This document shows positions 1 through 5,508 of a stretch of 10,607 bases of DNA, piece after piece; within the stretch, counting starts at the first letter, position 1, and each line of letters opens with the position of its first letter. The notes below the pieces were generated by a model. That model was not told where the DNA came from, did not search any database, and worked only from the letters and a program-made list of their open reading frames with translations. Made by a program: the position numbers and the translations under genes. The DNA lies in NCBI GenBank assembly GCA_036556325.1, contig DATBJR010000055.1, forward strand, positions 1 to 10,607, written 5' to 3'. The DNA comes from DASSCW01 sp036556325. GTDB lineage: Bacteria > Chloroflexota > Limnocylindria > QHBO01.

Positions 1-147
1 CGACGCGATCGTCGTCCCCGGGCCGAAGACGGCCGCTACGCCGGCCTCCCGCAGGGCCGGGACGTCGTCGTCCGGGATGATCCCGCCGGCTACCACGAGG
101 ACGTCTTCCAGCCCGGCCTCCCGGAGCAGCGTCTCCGCGTCAGTCAC
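1..147 (-). CDS. Partial gene: half B12-binding domain repeat, 3' end cut by window edge
   Basis: The visible 49 codons start at a GTG (147-145) that overlaps the stop of the upstream B12-binding gene by 8 bp (GTGACTGA), and run off the window at base 1. The peptide reads VTDAETLLREAGLEDVLVVA, then GGIIPD (residues 21-26) and FGPGTTI (41-47). Over 43 ungapped residues it matches the C-terminal half of the neighbouring B12-binding domain (its residues 83-125) at 25 positions by hand count, including GGIIPD and the FGPGT loop that lies near the cobalamin tail in this family. The N-terminal half with the DxHxxG cobalt ligand is absent: the frame is open upstream of the GTG, but that DNA codes for the neighbour in another frame. 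It may be a degenerating tandem duplicate, the start of a larger protein continuing left of the window, or an assembly join. Coding is likely; the function is unknown. Confidence 0.6.
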   Translation of the reverse strand, partial: MTDAETLLREAGLEDVLVVAGGIIPDDDVPALREAGVAAVFGPGTTIAS

Positions 148-559
148 GCGCCGCGCGGGCGTGCTCGCGGAAGTAGCGCGCGATCTGCCCGATGCTGGTC
201 CCCGGCCCGAAGATCTCGGCAATGCCGGCGTCCTTGAGCTTGGCGATGTCGGCGTCGGGGATGATCCCGCCGGCGGCGATCAGCACGTCGTCCATGCCGC
301 GCTCGCGGACCAGCGTGACCGTGCGCGGCAGCAGGGCCATGTGCGCGCCGGACAGGATCGAAAGGCCGATGACGTCCACGTCCTCCTGCTCCGCCGCGTC
401 GGCGATCATCTCCGGCGTCTGGCGCAGGCCGGTGTAGATCACCTCGAACCCCTCGTCCCGCAGGCCGCGCGCCAGCACCTTCGCCCCGCGGTCATGCCCA
501 TCGAGTCCGGGCTTGGCGATCAGGACGCGGATCGGGGTGTCGCGGGTCTCCTCGCTCAT
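140..559 (-). CDS. B12-binding subunit/domain of methylmalonyl-CoA mutase type
   Basis: This 139-aa protein is a complete stand-alone cobalamin-binding Rossmann-like domain, similar to the C-terminal domain of methylmalonyl-CoA mutase and its relatives. It carries DGHDRG (residues 20-25), the DxHxxG motif whose His22 is expected to ligate cobalt in the base-off form. It also has the LSILSG segment (66-71), AAGGIIPD (95-102) and FGPGTSI (117-123), which surround the nucleotide tail. In split mutases this subunit pairs with a separate TIM-barrel subunit to isomerise (R)-methylmalonyl-CoA and succinyl-CoA or a related acyl-CoA; no such large subunit is in the window. The ATG overlaps the TGA of the upstream oxidoreductase gene as ATGA, which supports this start and translational coupling. 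The family call is firm; the exact acyl-CoA substrate cannot be told from this domain. Confidence 0.9.
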   Translation of the reverse strand: MSEETRDTPIRVLIAKPGLDGHDRGAKVLARGLRDEGFEVIYTGLRQTPEMIADAAEQEDVDVIGLSILSGAHMALLPRTVTLVRERGMDDVLIAAGGIIPDADIAKLKDAGIAEIFGPGTSIGQIARYFREHARAARD

Positions 560-1479
560 CGGCTGCCGATTCTAGCCGTGCGGGTGCGCTCGGCTGCCTC
601 GGCCAGCGCCGAGACCGCGGCCGCGTTGCGCGGCCAGACGTGGGCGATCAGGTGCTCGACATCGTGGACGGCATAGCCCGTCAGCGCCTCCGCCACGGAG
701 TCCACGTCGCCGCGGATGGCGTCTTCCGGCGGCTCTTCCCCGTCGCCACCCGCCAGGAGATGCGGGAAGACCACGAAGATGCCTGCGGTCAGCGTCAGCG
801 TGGACGAGTCACGCCCCGCGGCCTCGCAGGCGGCCCGCTGTCGCGCGATGCGCTCCGCCAGCTCGGTGGCCTCCGCCGGCCGGCCGTACCACGCGGCGTT
901 CCAGCTGTCGGCATGCCGCGCCACCAGGTGCATCATCCGCGGCCCTTTGCCGGCGATCAGGATGGGCGGGCCAGCCGCACGCGGTGATCGGGGGAGGAGC
1001 TCGGTGTCCGCGCGGTGCCATCGGCCTTCGAACGTGACGTGACCTTCGCGCAGCAGCGGCACCAGGATCTGCAGCGCCTCGTCGAAGCGGCCGACCCGGT
1101 GGTCGAACGGATAGCCGAAGGCGTCGAACTCCGGGTCGTGCCAGCCGCAGCCGACGCCCAGGACCAGCCGCCCCTCGCTGACGATGTCCAGCTCCGCCGC
1201 CATCTTGGCGGTGAGCGCCGGGTTGCGGAATGGCAGCGCCAGCACCAGCGGCCCGATCTCCACCCGTCGGGTGACGCCGGCGACTGCCGCCAGCAGCGTC
1301 CAGCACTCGTGGATCCCGGCCGTCTCGCCCTCGTCCCGGAAGATCAGGTGGTCCGCGCCCCACACCGAGTCCAGTCCACCCTCGTCGGCGGCCACGGCCA
1401 TCTCCCGCAGCTGCGGCCAGGCGAGCGGTCGCCCGAGCGCGTCGTTGTGCCCGAGCGGCAGCATGAGCCCGACCTTCAT
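556..1479 (-). CDS. LLM-class (F420-type) flavin-dependent oxidoreductase
   Basis: This 307-aa protein has the luciferase-like monooxygenase TIM-barrel pattern. The beta-1 strand MKVGLMLPLG opens at residue 1. SVWGADHL (38-45) follows, then an IGPLVLALPFRNPALTAK segment (75-92). LDIVSEGRLVLGVGCGW (97-113) leads into the family's typical EFDAFGYPFDHR stretch (117-128) and a late GPPILIAGKGPRMM segment (170-183). Relatives use reduced F420 or FMN for hydride transfer or oxygenation of varied small molecules. The substrate cannot be read from sequence, and F420 rather than FMN is inferred from overall resemblance to the actinobacterial/Chloroflexota subgroup. The ATG overlaps the TGA of the dehydratase gene upstream, and its own TGA overlaps the ATG of the B12 gene, so it is the middle of a coupled operon. 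No signal peptide is seen, so it is cytoplasmic. Confidence 0.88.
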   Translation of the reverse strand: MKVGLMLPLGHNDALGRPLAWPQLREMAVAADEGGLDSVWGADHLIFRDEGETAGIHECWTLLAAVAGVTRRVEIGPLVLALPFRNPALTAKMAAELDIVSEGRLVLGVGCGWHDPEFDAFGYPFDHRVGRFDEALQILVPLLREGHVTFEGRWHRADTELLPRSPRAAGPPILIAGKGPRMMHLVARHADSWNAAWYGRPAEATELAERIARQRAACEAAGRDSSTLTLTAGIFVVFPHLLAGGDGEEPPEDAIRGDVDSVAEALTGYAVHDVEHLIAHVWPRNAAAVSALAEAAERTRTARIGSR

Positions 1480-1778
1480 GCGTCGATGCTTCCCACCAGC
1501 CGATCGATCTCCGCCGCCAGGTCCAGGTCACGCCGCGTCAGGCCGCCGGATGCCTTGCTCGTCAGGCGGAACGTGACCCGCCGCCACACGATCTCGATGT
1601 CCGGGTGGTGATCGGCTGCCTCCGCGGCATCAGCGACCTGATCGACCAGGTCGATGGCCGACCGGAAGGAGGCGCAGCGGACGGTGCGGACCAGCCAGTC
1701 GCCCTCACGGCTCCATTCCGGCAGCGCGCGGAGCCCTTCGTCGAGCGCCGGCGGATCCAGGAGCGGGGCGTAGGGCAT
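1476..1778 (-). CDS. Pterin-4a-carbinolamine dehydratase (4a-hydroxytetrahydrobiopterin dehydratase)
   Basis: At 100 aa this has the usual length of the PCD/DCoH family, which dehydrates 4a-hydroxytetrahydropterin and in some bacteria is linked to molybdopterin or folate metabolism. The signature is clear: LPEW (19-22), then ADHHPDI (55-61) with the active-site pair His57-His58, then GGLT (78-81), RD (83-84) and the ending helix AAEID (88-92). The third active-site position, His in the mammalian enzyme within a THxxxGL context, aligns with Lys75 in LTSKASGGLT, so full dehydratase activity is not certain. The ATG at 1778 has a TATCAT box 8 nt upstream and no Shine-Dalgarno, consistent with a leaderless transcript. 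It is the first gene of the coupled operon. No aromatic amino acid hydroxylase, the classical partner, is in the window. Confidence 0.9.
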   Translation of the reverse strand: MPYAPLLDPPALDEGLRALPEWSREGDWLVRTVRCASFRSAIDLVDQVADAAEAADHHPDIEIVWRRVTFRLTSKASGGLTRRDLDLAAEIDRLVGSIDA

Positions 1779-1786
1779 CGGCTCCG

Positions 1787-1792
1787 ATGATA
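1787..1792 (-). promoter_or_regulatory. Candidate -10 box (TATCAT), leaderless start of the dehydratase operon
   Basis: On the minus strand TATCAT ends 8 nt before the ATG at 1778, so transcription would start at or next to the start codon. No good -35 match lies 16-18 nt further upstream. The same geometry recurs in front of other genes here, which raises confidence over a lone match. Confidence 0.45.
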
Positions 1793-1883
1793 GGGCAGCG
1801 TTCGCATCATTTCGTCGCGTTGTGAGGCGTATCCCACCAACGGTGCGGATTCGGTCTCAGATCGACACCGGGAGAACCCAATG

Positions 1884-1910
1884 GGCCAGTGGCAAGCCGA
1901 TTTGGCCAGT
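1884..1910. repeat. Short direct repeat GGCCAGT, two copies 20 bp apart
   Basis: GGCCAGT occurs at 1884-1890 and 1904-1910, a centre spacing of 20 bp, about two helical turns. It lies just past the folE stop and about 95 bp upstream of the dehydratase promoter candidate. On the minus strand the area can also fold as TGGCCAA / TTGCCA with one bulged base, so it could be a weak folE terminator or a regulator site. The rest of the 1779-1914 gap shows nothing further. Confidence 0.25.
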
Positions 1911-1914
1911 TGAG

Positions 1915-2538
1915 CTAGGGAGTGCTCACGGTCGGTCGGCCGATGAGCGTCAGGAACTCGGCTCGGGTCCGGGCGTCGCGGCGGAAGGTGCCGAGCATTG
2001 AGCTGGTGACCATGGTGGCCTGCTGCTTCTTCACGCCGCGCATCAGGGTGCACAGGTGAGTGGCCTCGATCACGCAGGCCACGCCCTTGGGATCCAGGCG
2101 CTCCATCAGCAGGTGCGCCACCTGCTGGGTCAGCCGTTCCTGGACCTGCAGCCGATGGGCGTAGAGGTCCACGATGCGCGGAATCTTCGACAGGCCGATG
2201 ACCGTGCCCCGCGGCAGGTAACCGACGTGCGCGTGGCCGTAGAACGGCAGCAGATGGTGCTCGCACAGCGAGTAGAACTCGATGTCGCGCACCACGACCA
2301 TCTCGTCGTAGTCGACGGTGAAGCAGGCTCCGTTGATGACGGCCTCGGGATCGGCCCGATAGCCGTCCGTCAGCTCGGCATACATCCGCCGCACGCGCGC
2401 CGGCGTGCCGACCAGGCCTTCGCGGCCGGTGTCCTCGCCGAGCTCATCGATCAGCGTGCGGACGGCCGCCTCGAGCTCCGCGCCGAGCTCGGGGGTCGCC
2501 TGCTCGGCCTGCAGGTGAGCGTCATCCATGACCGGCAT
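1915..2538 (-). CDS. folE: GTP cyclohydrolase I (FolE, type IA)
   Basis: This 207-aa protein is a full-length FolE, which converts GTP to 7,8-dihydroneopterin triphosphate, the first step of tetrahydrofolate and biopterin synthesis. The zinc site is intact: Cys92 and His95 in LCEHHLLPFYGHAHVGY (91-107), and Cys163 in HLCTLMRGV (161-169). The family segments GTPARVRRMY (44-53), GLSKIPRIVDLYAHRLQVQE (115-134) and MVTSSMLGTF (176-185) are all present. The reading frame allows ATG at 2538 (given here) or at 2529 (Met4). I favour 2529, because a TAGGAT box at 2542-2537 ends 7 nt before it and overlaps the first ATG, the geometry of a leaderless promoter. The N-terminal 20 residues are variable in the family and do not decide. 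It precedes the pterin dehydratase on the same strand, a plausible functional pairing. Confidence 0.96.
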   Translation of the reverse strand: MPVMDDAHLQAEQATPELGAELEAAVRTLIDELGEDTGREGLVGTPARVRRMYAELTDGYRADPEAVINGACFTVDYDEMVVVRDIEFYSLCEHHLLPFYGHAHVGYLPRGTVIGLSKIPRIVDLYAHRLQVQERLTQQVAHLLMERLDPKGVACVIEATHLCTLMRGVKKQQATMVTSSMLGTFRRDARTRAEFLTLIGRPTVSTP

Positions 2539-2542
2539 CCTA
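2537..2542 (-). promoter_or_regulatory. Candidate -10 box (TAGGAT) for folE
   Basis: TAGGAT on the minus strand ends 7 nt before the ATG at 2529 and overlaps the alternative ATG at 2538. If it is the -10 element, the longer start cannot be used and folE is leaderless from Met4. No clear -35 element is seen. It lies in the 94-bp divergent region shared with the gene starting at 2633. Confidence 0.4.
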
Positions 2543-2590
2543 TCAGCCGATGCCCCGAACGAGCCCCTAGGCGGTCCGGTGGGCGAGCGC

Positions 2591-2596
2591 TAGAAT
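2591..2596 (+). promoter_or_regulatory. Candidate -10 box (TAGAAT) for the NERD-like gene
   Basis: TAGAAT is a 5-of-6 match to TATAAT, in the short divergent gap, and would give a leader of roughly 30 nt before the ATG at 2633. The hexamer 17 nt upstream is not a recognisable -35. Its TAG is also the in-frame stop that closes the reading frame upstream of 2633. Confidence 0.4.
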
Positions 2597-2632
2597 CGGT
2601 GCCCACAGCCGTTTCCTGCGTGCACCGCCGCC

Positions 2633-3208
2633 ATGATTTCGCATCCCCTCAAGGACCGATCCAGCCGCTTCGGGCTCCGCGGAATCTCGCCGTTCGGAGC
2701 CGATCGGGTGGCGAGCGCCCTCGCACGGCGGCTGGACGACCGCCATCACTACTTCCGGCACGTGGCGCCGGCGGGCATGCCGCCCATCGAAGCCGTGGTG
2801 GTCGGGCCGGGCGGCACCTGGACGTTGCAGCGCGCCACGGACAGCGGGCGATTCCGCAAGCGCAACGGGCATTGGTACGCCTGGAACAGGTCGACGGAAT
2901 CGTGGATGCCGTGGGACGCGCGGCCGGTGCATGAAGCGCGGCTTGCCGGCCATCGGCTGGAGCTCTATCTGGAGCGCGCCGCGCTGCCGGTGACGGTCGA
3001 AGCCTGCCTGCTGACCGATCCCGGCACCGACGTCAGCTGGGAGCGCGACCAGCAGCCGGGGATCAGCGTGGAGACCGACCTGGAGCGGCTGGCAACCCGG
3101 ATGGACCACGACGAGGTCCTCACCGCGGCGCAGGTCGACCGCATCGTGGCTCTGCTCGACCCACGACAACCGCTGCCGCGGCTGGCAACCTCGACGCCGC
3201 AGGGCTGA
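2633..3208 (+). CDS. NERD-like (nuclease-related) domain protein with substituted catalytic positions
   Basis: This 191-aa protein has no signal peptide or TM segment. Residues 20-125 resemble the NERD fold seen in restriction-like nuclease relatives. A helix starts with FGADRVASAL (21-30), where NERD proteins usually have a G-x-x-GE-x-x-V pattern. PIEAVVVGPGG (51-61) aligns with the family's IDHVVVGPGG strand pair. TWTLQRATDSG (62-72) sits where the E-x-K motif is expected, followed by a W-rich turn (WYAWNRSTESWMPW, 81-94) and the helix of the P-x-x-x-A/Q region (RPVHEARLAGHRLELYLE, 97-114). The usual acidic and Lys residues are replaced: Glu by Asp24, Asp by Glu53, and E-x-K by Gln66-Arg-Ala68. 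A nuclease role is therefore doubtful and a binding or structural role is possible. The fold call rests on pattern resemblance only. Only ATG 2633 is available in frame. Confidence 0.6.
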   Translation: MISHPLKDRSSRFGLRGISPFGADRVASALARRLDDRHHYFRHVAPAGMPPIEAVVVGPGGTWTLQRATDSGRFRKRNGHWYAWNRSTESWMPWDARPVHEARLAGHRLELYLERAALPVTVEACLLTDPGTDVSWERDQQPGISVETDLERLATRMDHDEVLTAAQVDRIVALLDPRQPLPRLATSTPQG

Positions 3209-3224
3209 GCCCGGCGCACGAGGA

Positions 3225-3239
3225 CCCGCCATCGGCGGG
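3225..3239 (+). terminator. Short hairpin after the NERD-like gene
   Basis: CCCGCC-ATC-GGCGGG is a perfect 6-bp stem with a 3-nt loop, 16 bp past the stop at 3208. It is followed by a mixed GCACGTTCCATTCCT tract rather than a T run, so termination would be weak. It also lies just upstream of the promoter candidate for the next gene. Confidence 0.3.
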
Positions 3240-3252
3240 CACGTTCCATTCC

Positions 3253-3258
3253 TATGAT
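3253..3258 (+). promoter_or_regulatory. Candidate -10 box (TATGAT) for the membrane protein
   Basis: TATGAT matches TATAAT at five of six positions and ends 9 nt before the ATG at 3268. That places the transcription start close to the start codon. The 9 bases between, GGGCGGCAG, hold no convincing Shine-Dalgarno. Confidence 0.45.
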
Positions 3259-3267
3259 GGGCGGCAG

Positions 3268-5475
3268 ATGACCGCATCCGAGCGCGCGCCGACGGTCGCC
3301 GGCGTGGTGATGTCCGGGAATGCGGCGGCCGCGCTCTCGGTCGCGGTGCTGGGGGGCGCCGGCCTGCTGGCCGGCTGGCTGGTTCCGGCCCTCGCCATGG
3401 TCGTGGTCTGGCCGTTCCTGTTCGTGGTCCCCGGCTGGCTGCTGGTTGCCTGGCTGCGGCCGCGGATCGCCGCGACCGGGCGGCTGGGTCTGGCCATCGT
3501 CCTGTCGGTGGCGATCTCGGCCCATCTTGTCTACTGGCTCTCGCTGGGGCTCGGCGGCTACGACCGCGCCGTGGTCTTCGCGGTCACGGCGTTCCTGGCC
3601 GCTCCGCTGGTGGTGGTCGCCTGGCGATCCGGTGTGGGTCGCTTCGCGGTCGAGGCACGCTCCGCCTGGCATGCCCTTCGTCGCAATGCCGTGCCGCTCG
3701 CCGTGGCAGCTGTGGGCGCGGCCTTCGTGGGGCTGGTGCTCGACAGCAGCCTGTGGCACGCCACTCCGGGCGGCGTGACTGCCGGCGGCTCGAACTGGAG
3801 TGACCTGAGCGTCCACCTGTCGATCGCCCAGTCGCTCAACGCGGGCAACTTCCCACCGCAGGTGCCGTATTTCTCGGGCGCGCCGCTGGTGTACCACTGG
3901 TTCAGCGACTTCCACGCCGCCATTGCCGCCGAGGCGGCCGGCATGTTCGCCATCCCCGTCTTCGTGATCTCCTCGGCGATCCTCACCGGCGCGCTGGGGC
4001 TGCTGGTCCACGGGCTCGCCCGCCACCTGCTGCCGGGATCCGGGGCGCGGCGGGCGGCGCTGGTGGCGGTCCTGCTGGTCATCTTCGGCGGCGGCCTCGG
4101 CTGGGTGCGCTTCGTCGCCGACCTGGTGACCGGCGTCGGCGATCCAGTGACGCTGATCACGCACAACTCGTACGACAACTCCTGGTACGACGCCGCCGGC
4201 CACGCCGCGCCGATGTGGCCGTACTTCCGGATTCCCTCGGTGATGGGCACCGGCCTCCTCGTCCACCGGGCGACGACGGTGGGGCTGCCGATCCTGGTCG
4301 GCGCGGTGCTGCTGCTCGTCGCTGGCCTGCCGACGGCCCGGCAGCGGGCTCGCGGCTGGCGCGACCGGCCGTGGCTGCTCGTCAGCGCGGGCCTATTGGG
4401 CGCCCTGCTGGCGCCGTTCCACTTCTTCTTCTTCCCGGCCTTCGGGCTGCTGGCGCTGCTGTACGTCGCGGTCGGCGGGCGGCTGCGCGACCGGGATGCG
4501 CCGCGCAACGCGGCGCTGCTGCTGGCGCCGTACGCCCTGGCGCTGCCGTTCGTGGTGGCGCCGCTGGTCAACGCCAGCGGCTCCGGGGCGCTGAAGCTCG
4601 ACTTCGGCTGGGAGTCGGCGCCGCGCGACGACGGGCCCGTGGCCGTCCTGTTCTTCTACCTGACCAATCTCGGCGTGCCGCTGGCGCTGGCCATCGCCGC
4701 CGTGCTGGCGCCCATCGCCCCCCGCCGTGGGATCGCGGCGGCCGGGCTTGGGGCGGCCGGGGTGCTGCTGCTCATCGGCGCGGATGCCTCCATCAGAGGC
4801 GTCGCGGGGCTGGCGTTGCTGGGGGCGGCAGTCGTCGTGGCGGCGCCCGGGCCACGGCGCTTCCTGGCCGCCTGGGCGGTGGCCCTGTTCCTGGTGCCGA
4901 ACGTCATGCAGGTCAGCGACGTGGCGTTCGACATGAACAAGTTCTTCCAGGCGATGTGGATCGCCGTGGCGCTGCTGGCTGCGTGGCTGATTCGCCAATG
5001 GCCGCGCCTGGCGATGGCCGGCGTGCTGGTGCTGGCGGTCCCGTCGCCGCTGCTGGTTGCCGGCTGGACGGCGTTCAATCGCGAGCAGGTGCTCGATTGG
5101 AACGGCATCGCCGCCTCGGAGTGGATCGCCGCCAACACGCCGCCGCGCGCCGTCTTTGCCACCGATGGCTGGCTGAATTCGCCGACCGATCCTGCGGGAC
5201 GGCTGCGGCTGATCACCTATCCACCGTACGTGGCGAACCTGGGATTCGACCCTGATCTCCGCGTTGAGCAGGTGCGGCAGATCTACTGCTCGGGCGACAT
5301 GGGGACCACGGTGAAGCTCATGCGGCAGCTGGGGGCGACCTACCTCATCGACCAGGGGCGACCCGACGGCTGCGACACCCCAACCGAGTTCCACGATGGA
5401 AAGCGGCTGCACAAGGTCTACGAGAATCCGGCGCTCCGGATCTGGCAGCTGGTCGAGGCCCCGGCCGGGGGCTGA
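3268..5475 (+). CDS. Large polytopic membrane protein, GT-C glycosyltransferase-like
   Basis: This 735-aa protein has many hydrophobic segments from residue 18 to about 602 and a soluble C-terminal region of about 130 residues from 604. After an initial group of helices (about 20-62, 73-92, 99-118, 142-160), an external loop carries WSDLSVHLSIAQSL (177-190), with Asp179 near the membrane, and PLVYHWFSDFHAA (206-218). An acidic residue in the first large loop, many helices and a C-terminal soluble domain is the layout of GT-C transferases, which use lipid-linked sugars for cell-envelope or protein glycosylation. The tail WIAANTPPRAVFATDG (619-634) resembles the post-membrane region of large uncharacterised membrane proteins in this group. 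I cannot assign a family or substrate. A second ATG at 3310 is possible, but the promoter box favours 3268. The next gene lies 33 bp on and is probably transcribed separately. Confidence 0.72.
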   Translation: MTASERAPTVAGVVMSGNAAAALSVAVLGGAGLLAGWLVPALAMVVVWPFLFVVPGWLLVAWLRPRIAATGRLGLAIVLSVAISAHLVYWLSLGLGGYDRAVVFAVTAFLAAPLVVVAWRSGVGRFAVEARSAWHALRRNAVPLAVAAVGAAFVGLVLDSSLWHATPGGVTAGGSNWSDLSVHLSIAQSLNAGNFPPQVPYFSGAPLVYHWFSDFHAAIAAEAAGMFAIPVFVISSAILTGALGLLVHGLARHLLPGSGARRAALVAVLLVIFGGGLGWVRFVADLVTGVGDPVTLITHNSYDNSWYDAAGHAAPMWPYFRIPSVMGTGLLVHRATTVGLPILVGAVLLLVAGLPTARQRARGWRDRPWLLVSAGLLGALLAPFHFFFFPAFGLLALLYVAVGGRLRDRDAPRNAALLLAPYALALPFVVAPLVNASGSGALKLDFGWESAPRDDGPVAVLFFYLTNLGVPLALAIAAVLAPIAPRRGIAAAGLGAAGVLLLIGADASIRGVAGLALLGAAVVVAAPGPRRFLAAWAVALFLVPNVMQVSDVAFDMNKFFQAMWIAVALLAAWLIRQWPRLAMAGVLVLAVPSPLLVAGWTAFNREQVLDWNGIAASEWIAANTPPRAVFATDGWLNSPTDPAGRLRLITYPPYVANLGFDPDLRVEQVRQIYCSGDMGTTVKLMRQLGATYLIDQGRPDGCDTPTEFHDGKRLHKVYENPALRIWQLVEAPAGG

Positions 5476-5496
5476 GGCACCGTACGGCCCTGTCCG

Positions 5497-5502
5497 TATC
5501 AT
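5497..5502 (+). promoter_or_regulatory. Candidate -10 box (TATCAT) for the importer operon
   Basis: TATCAT ends 6 nt before GTG 5509 and 9 nt before ATG 5512. It is the same hexamer and nearly the same spacing as in front of the dehydratase gene. A small inverted repeat, TACGG (5483-5487) with CCGTA (5494-5498), overlaps its upstream edge and could be an operator or chance. Confidence 0.45.
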
Positions 5503-5508
5503 GCCCCG

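Noticed and set aside
148..192. Frameshift joining the partial half-domain to the B12-binding gene as one broken protein
   Set aside because: The upstream gene is complete to its own C-terminus with a proper stop, and the downstream peptide repeats rather than continues it, so a single-base frameshift does not explain it.
77..676. Plus-strand 199-codon frame over the B12 and LLM genes
   Set aside because: It is low in motifs and antisense to two recognisable proteins with coupled starts, so it is a shadow of the GC bias.
1779..1914. Possible riboswitch (folate/THF or cobalamin) in the 136-bp gap before the dehydratase operon
   Set aside because: The gap is too short for a cobalamin riboswitch, no B12-box-like core was seen, and a leaderless start would leave no untranslated leader.
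5476..5508. TACGG/CCGTA inverted repeat as a terminator of the membrane protein gene
   Set aside because: The stem is only 5 bp and has no T run; it is at most a possible operator next to the promoter candidate.
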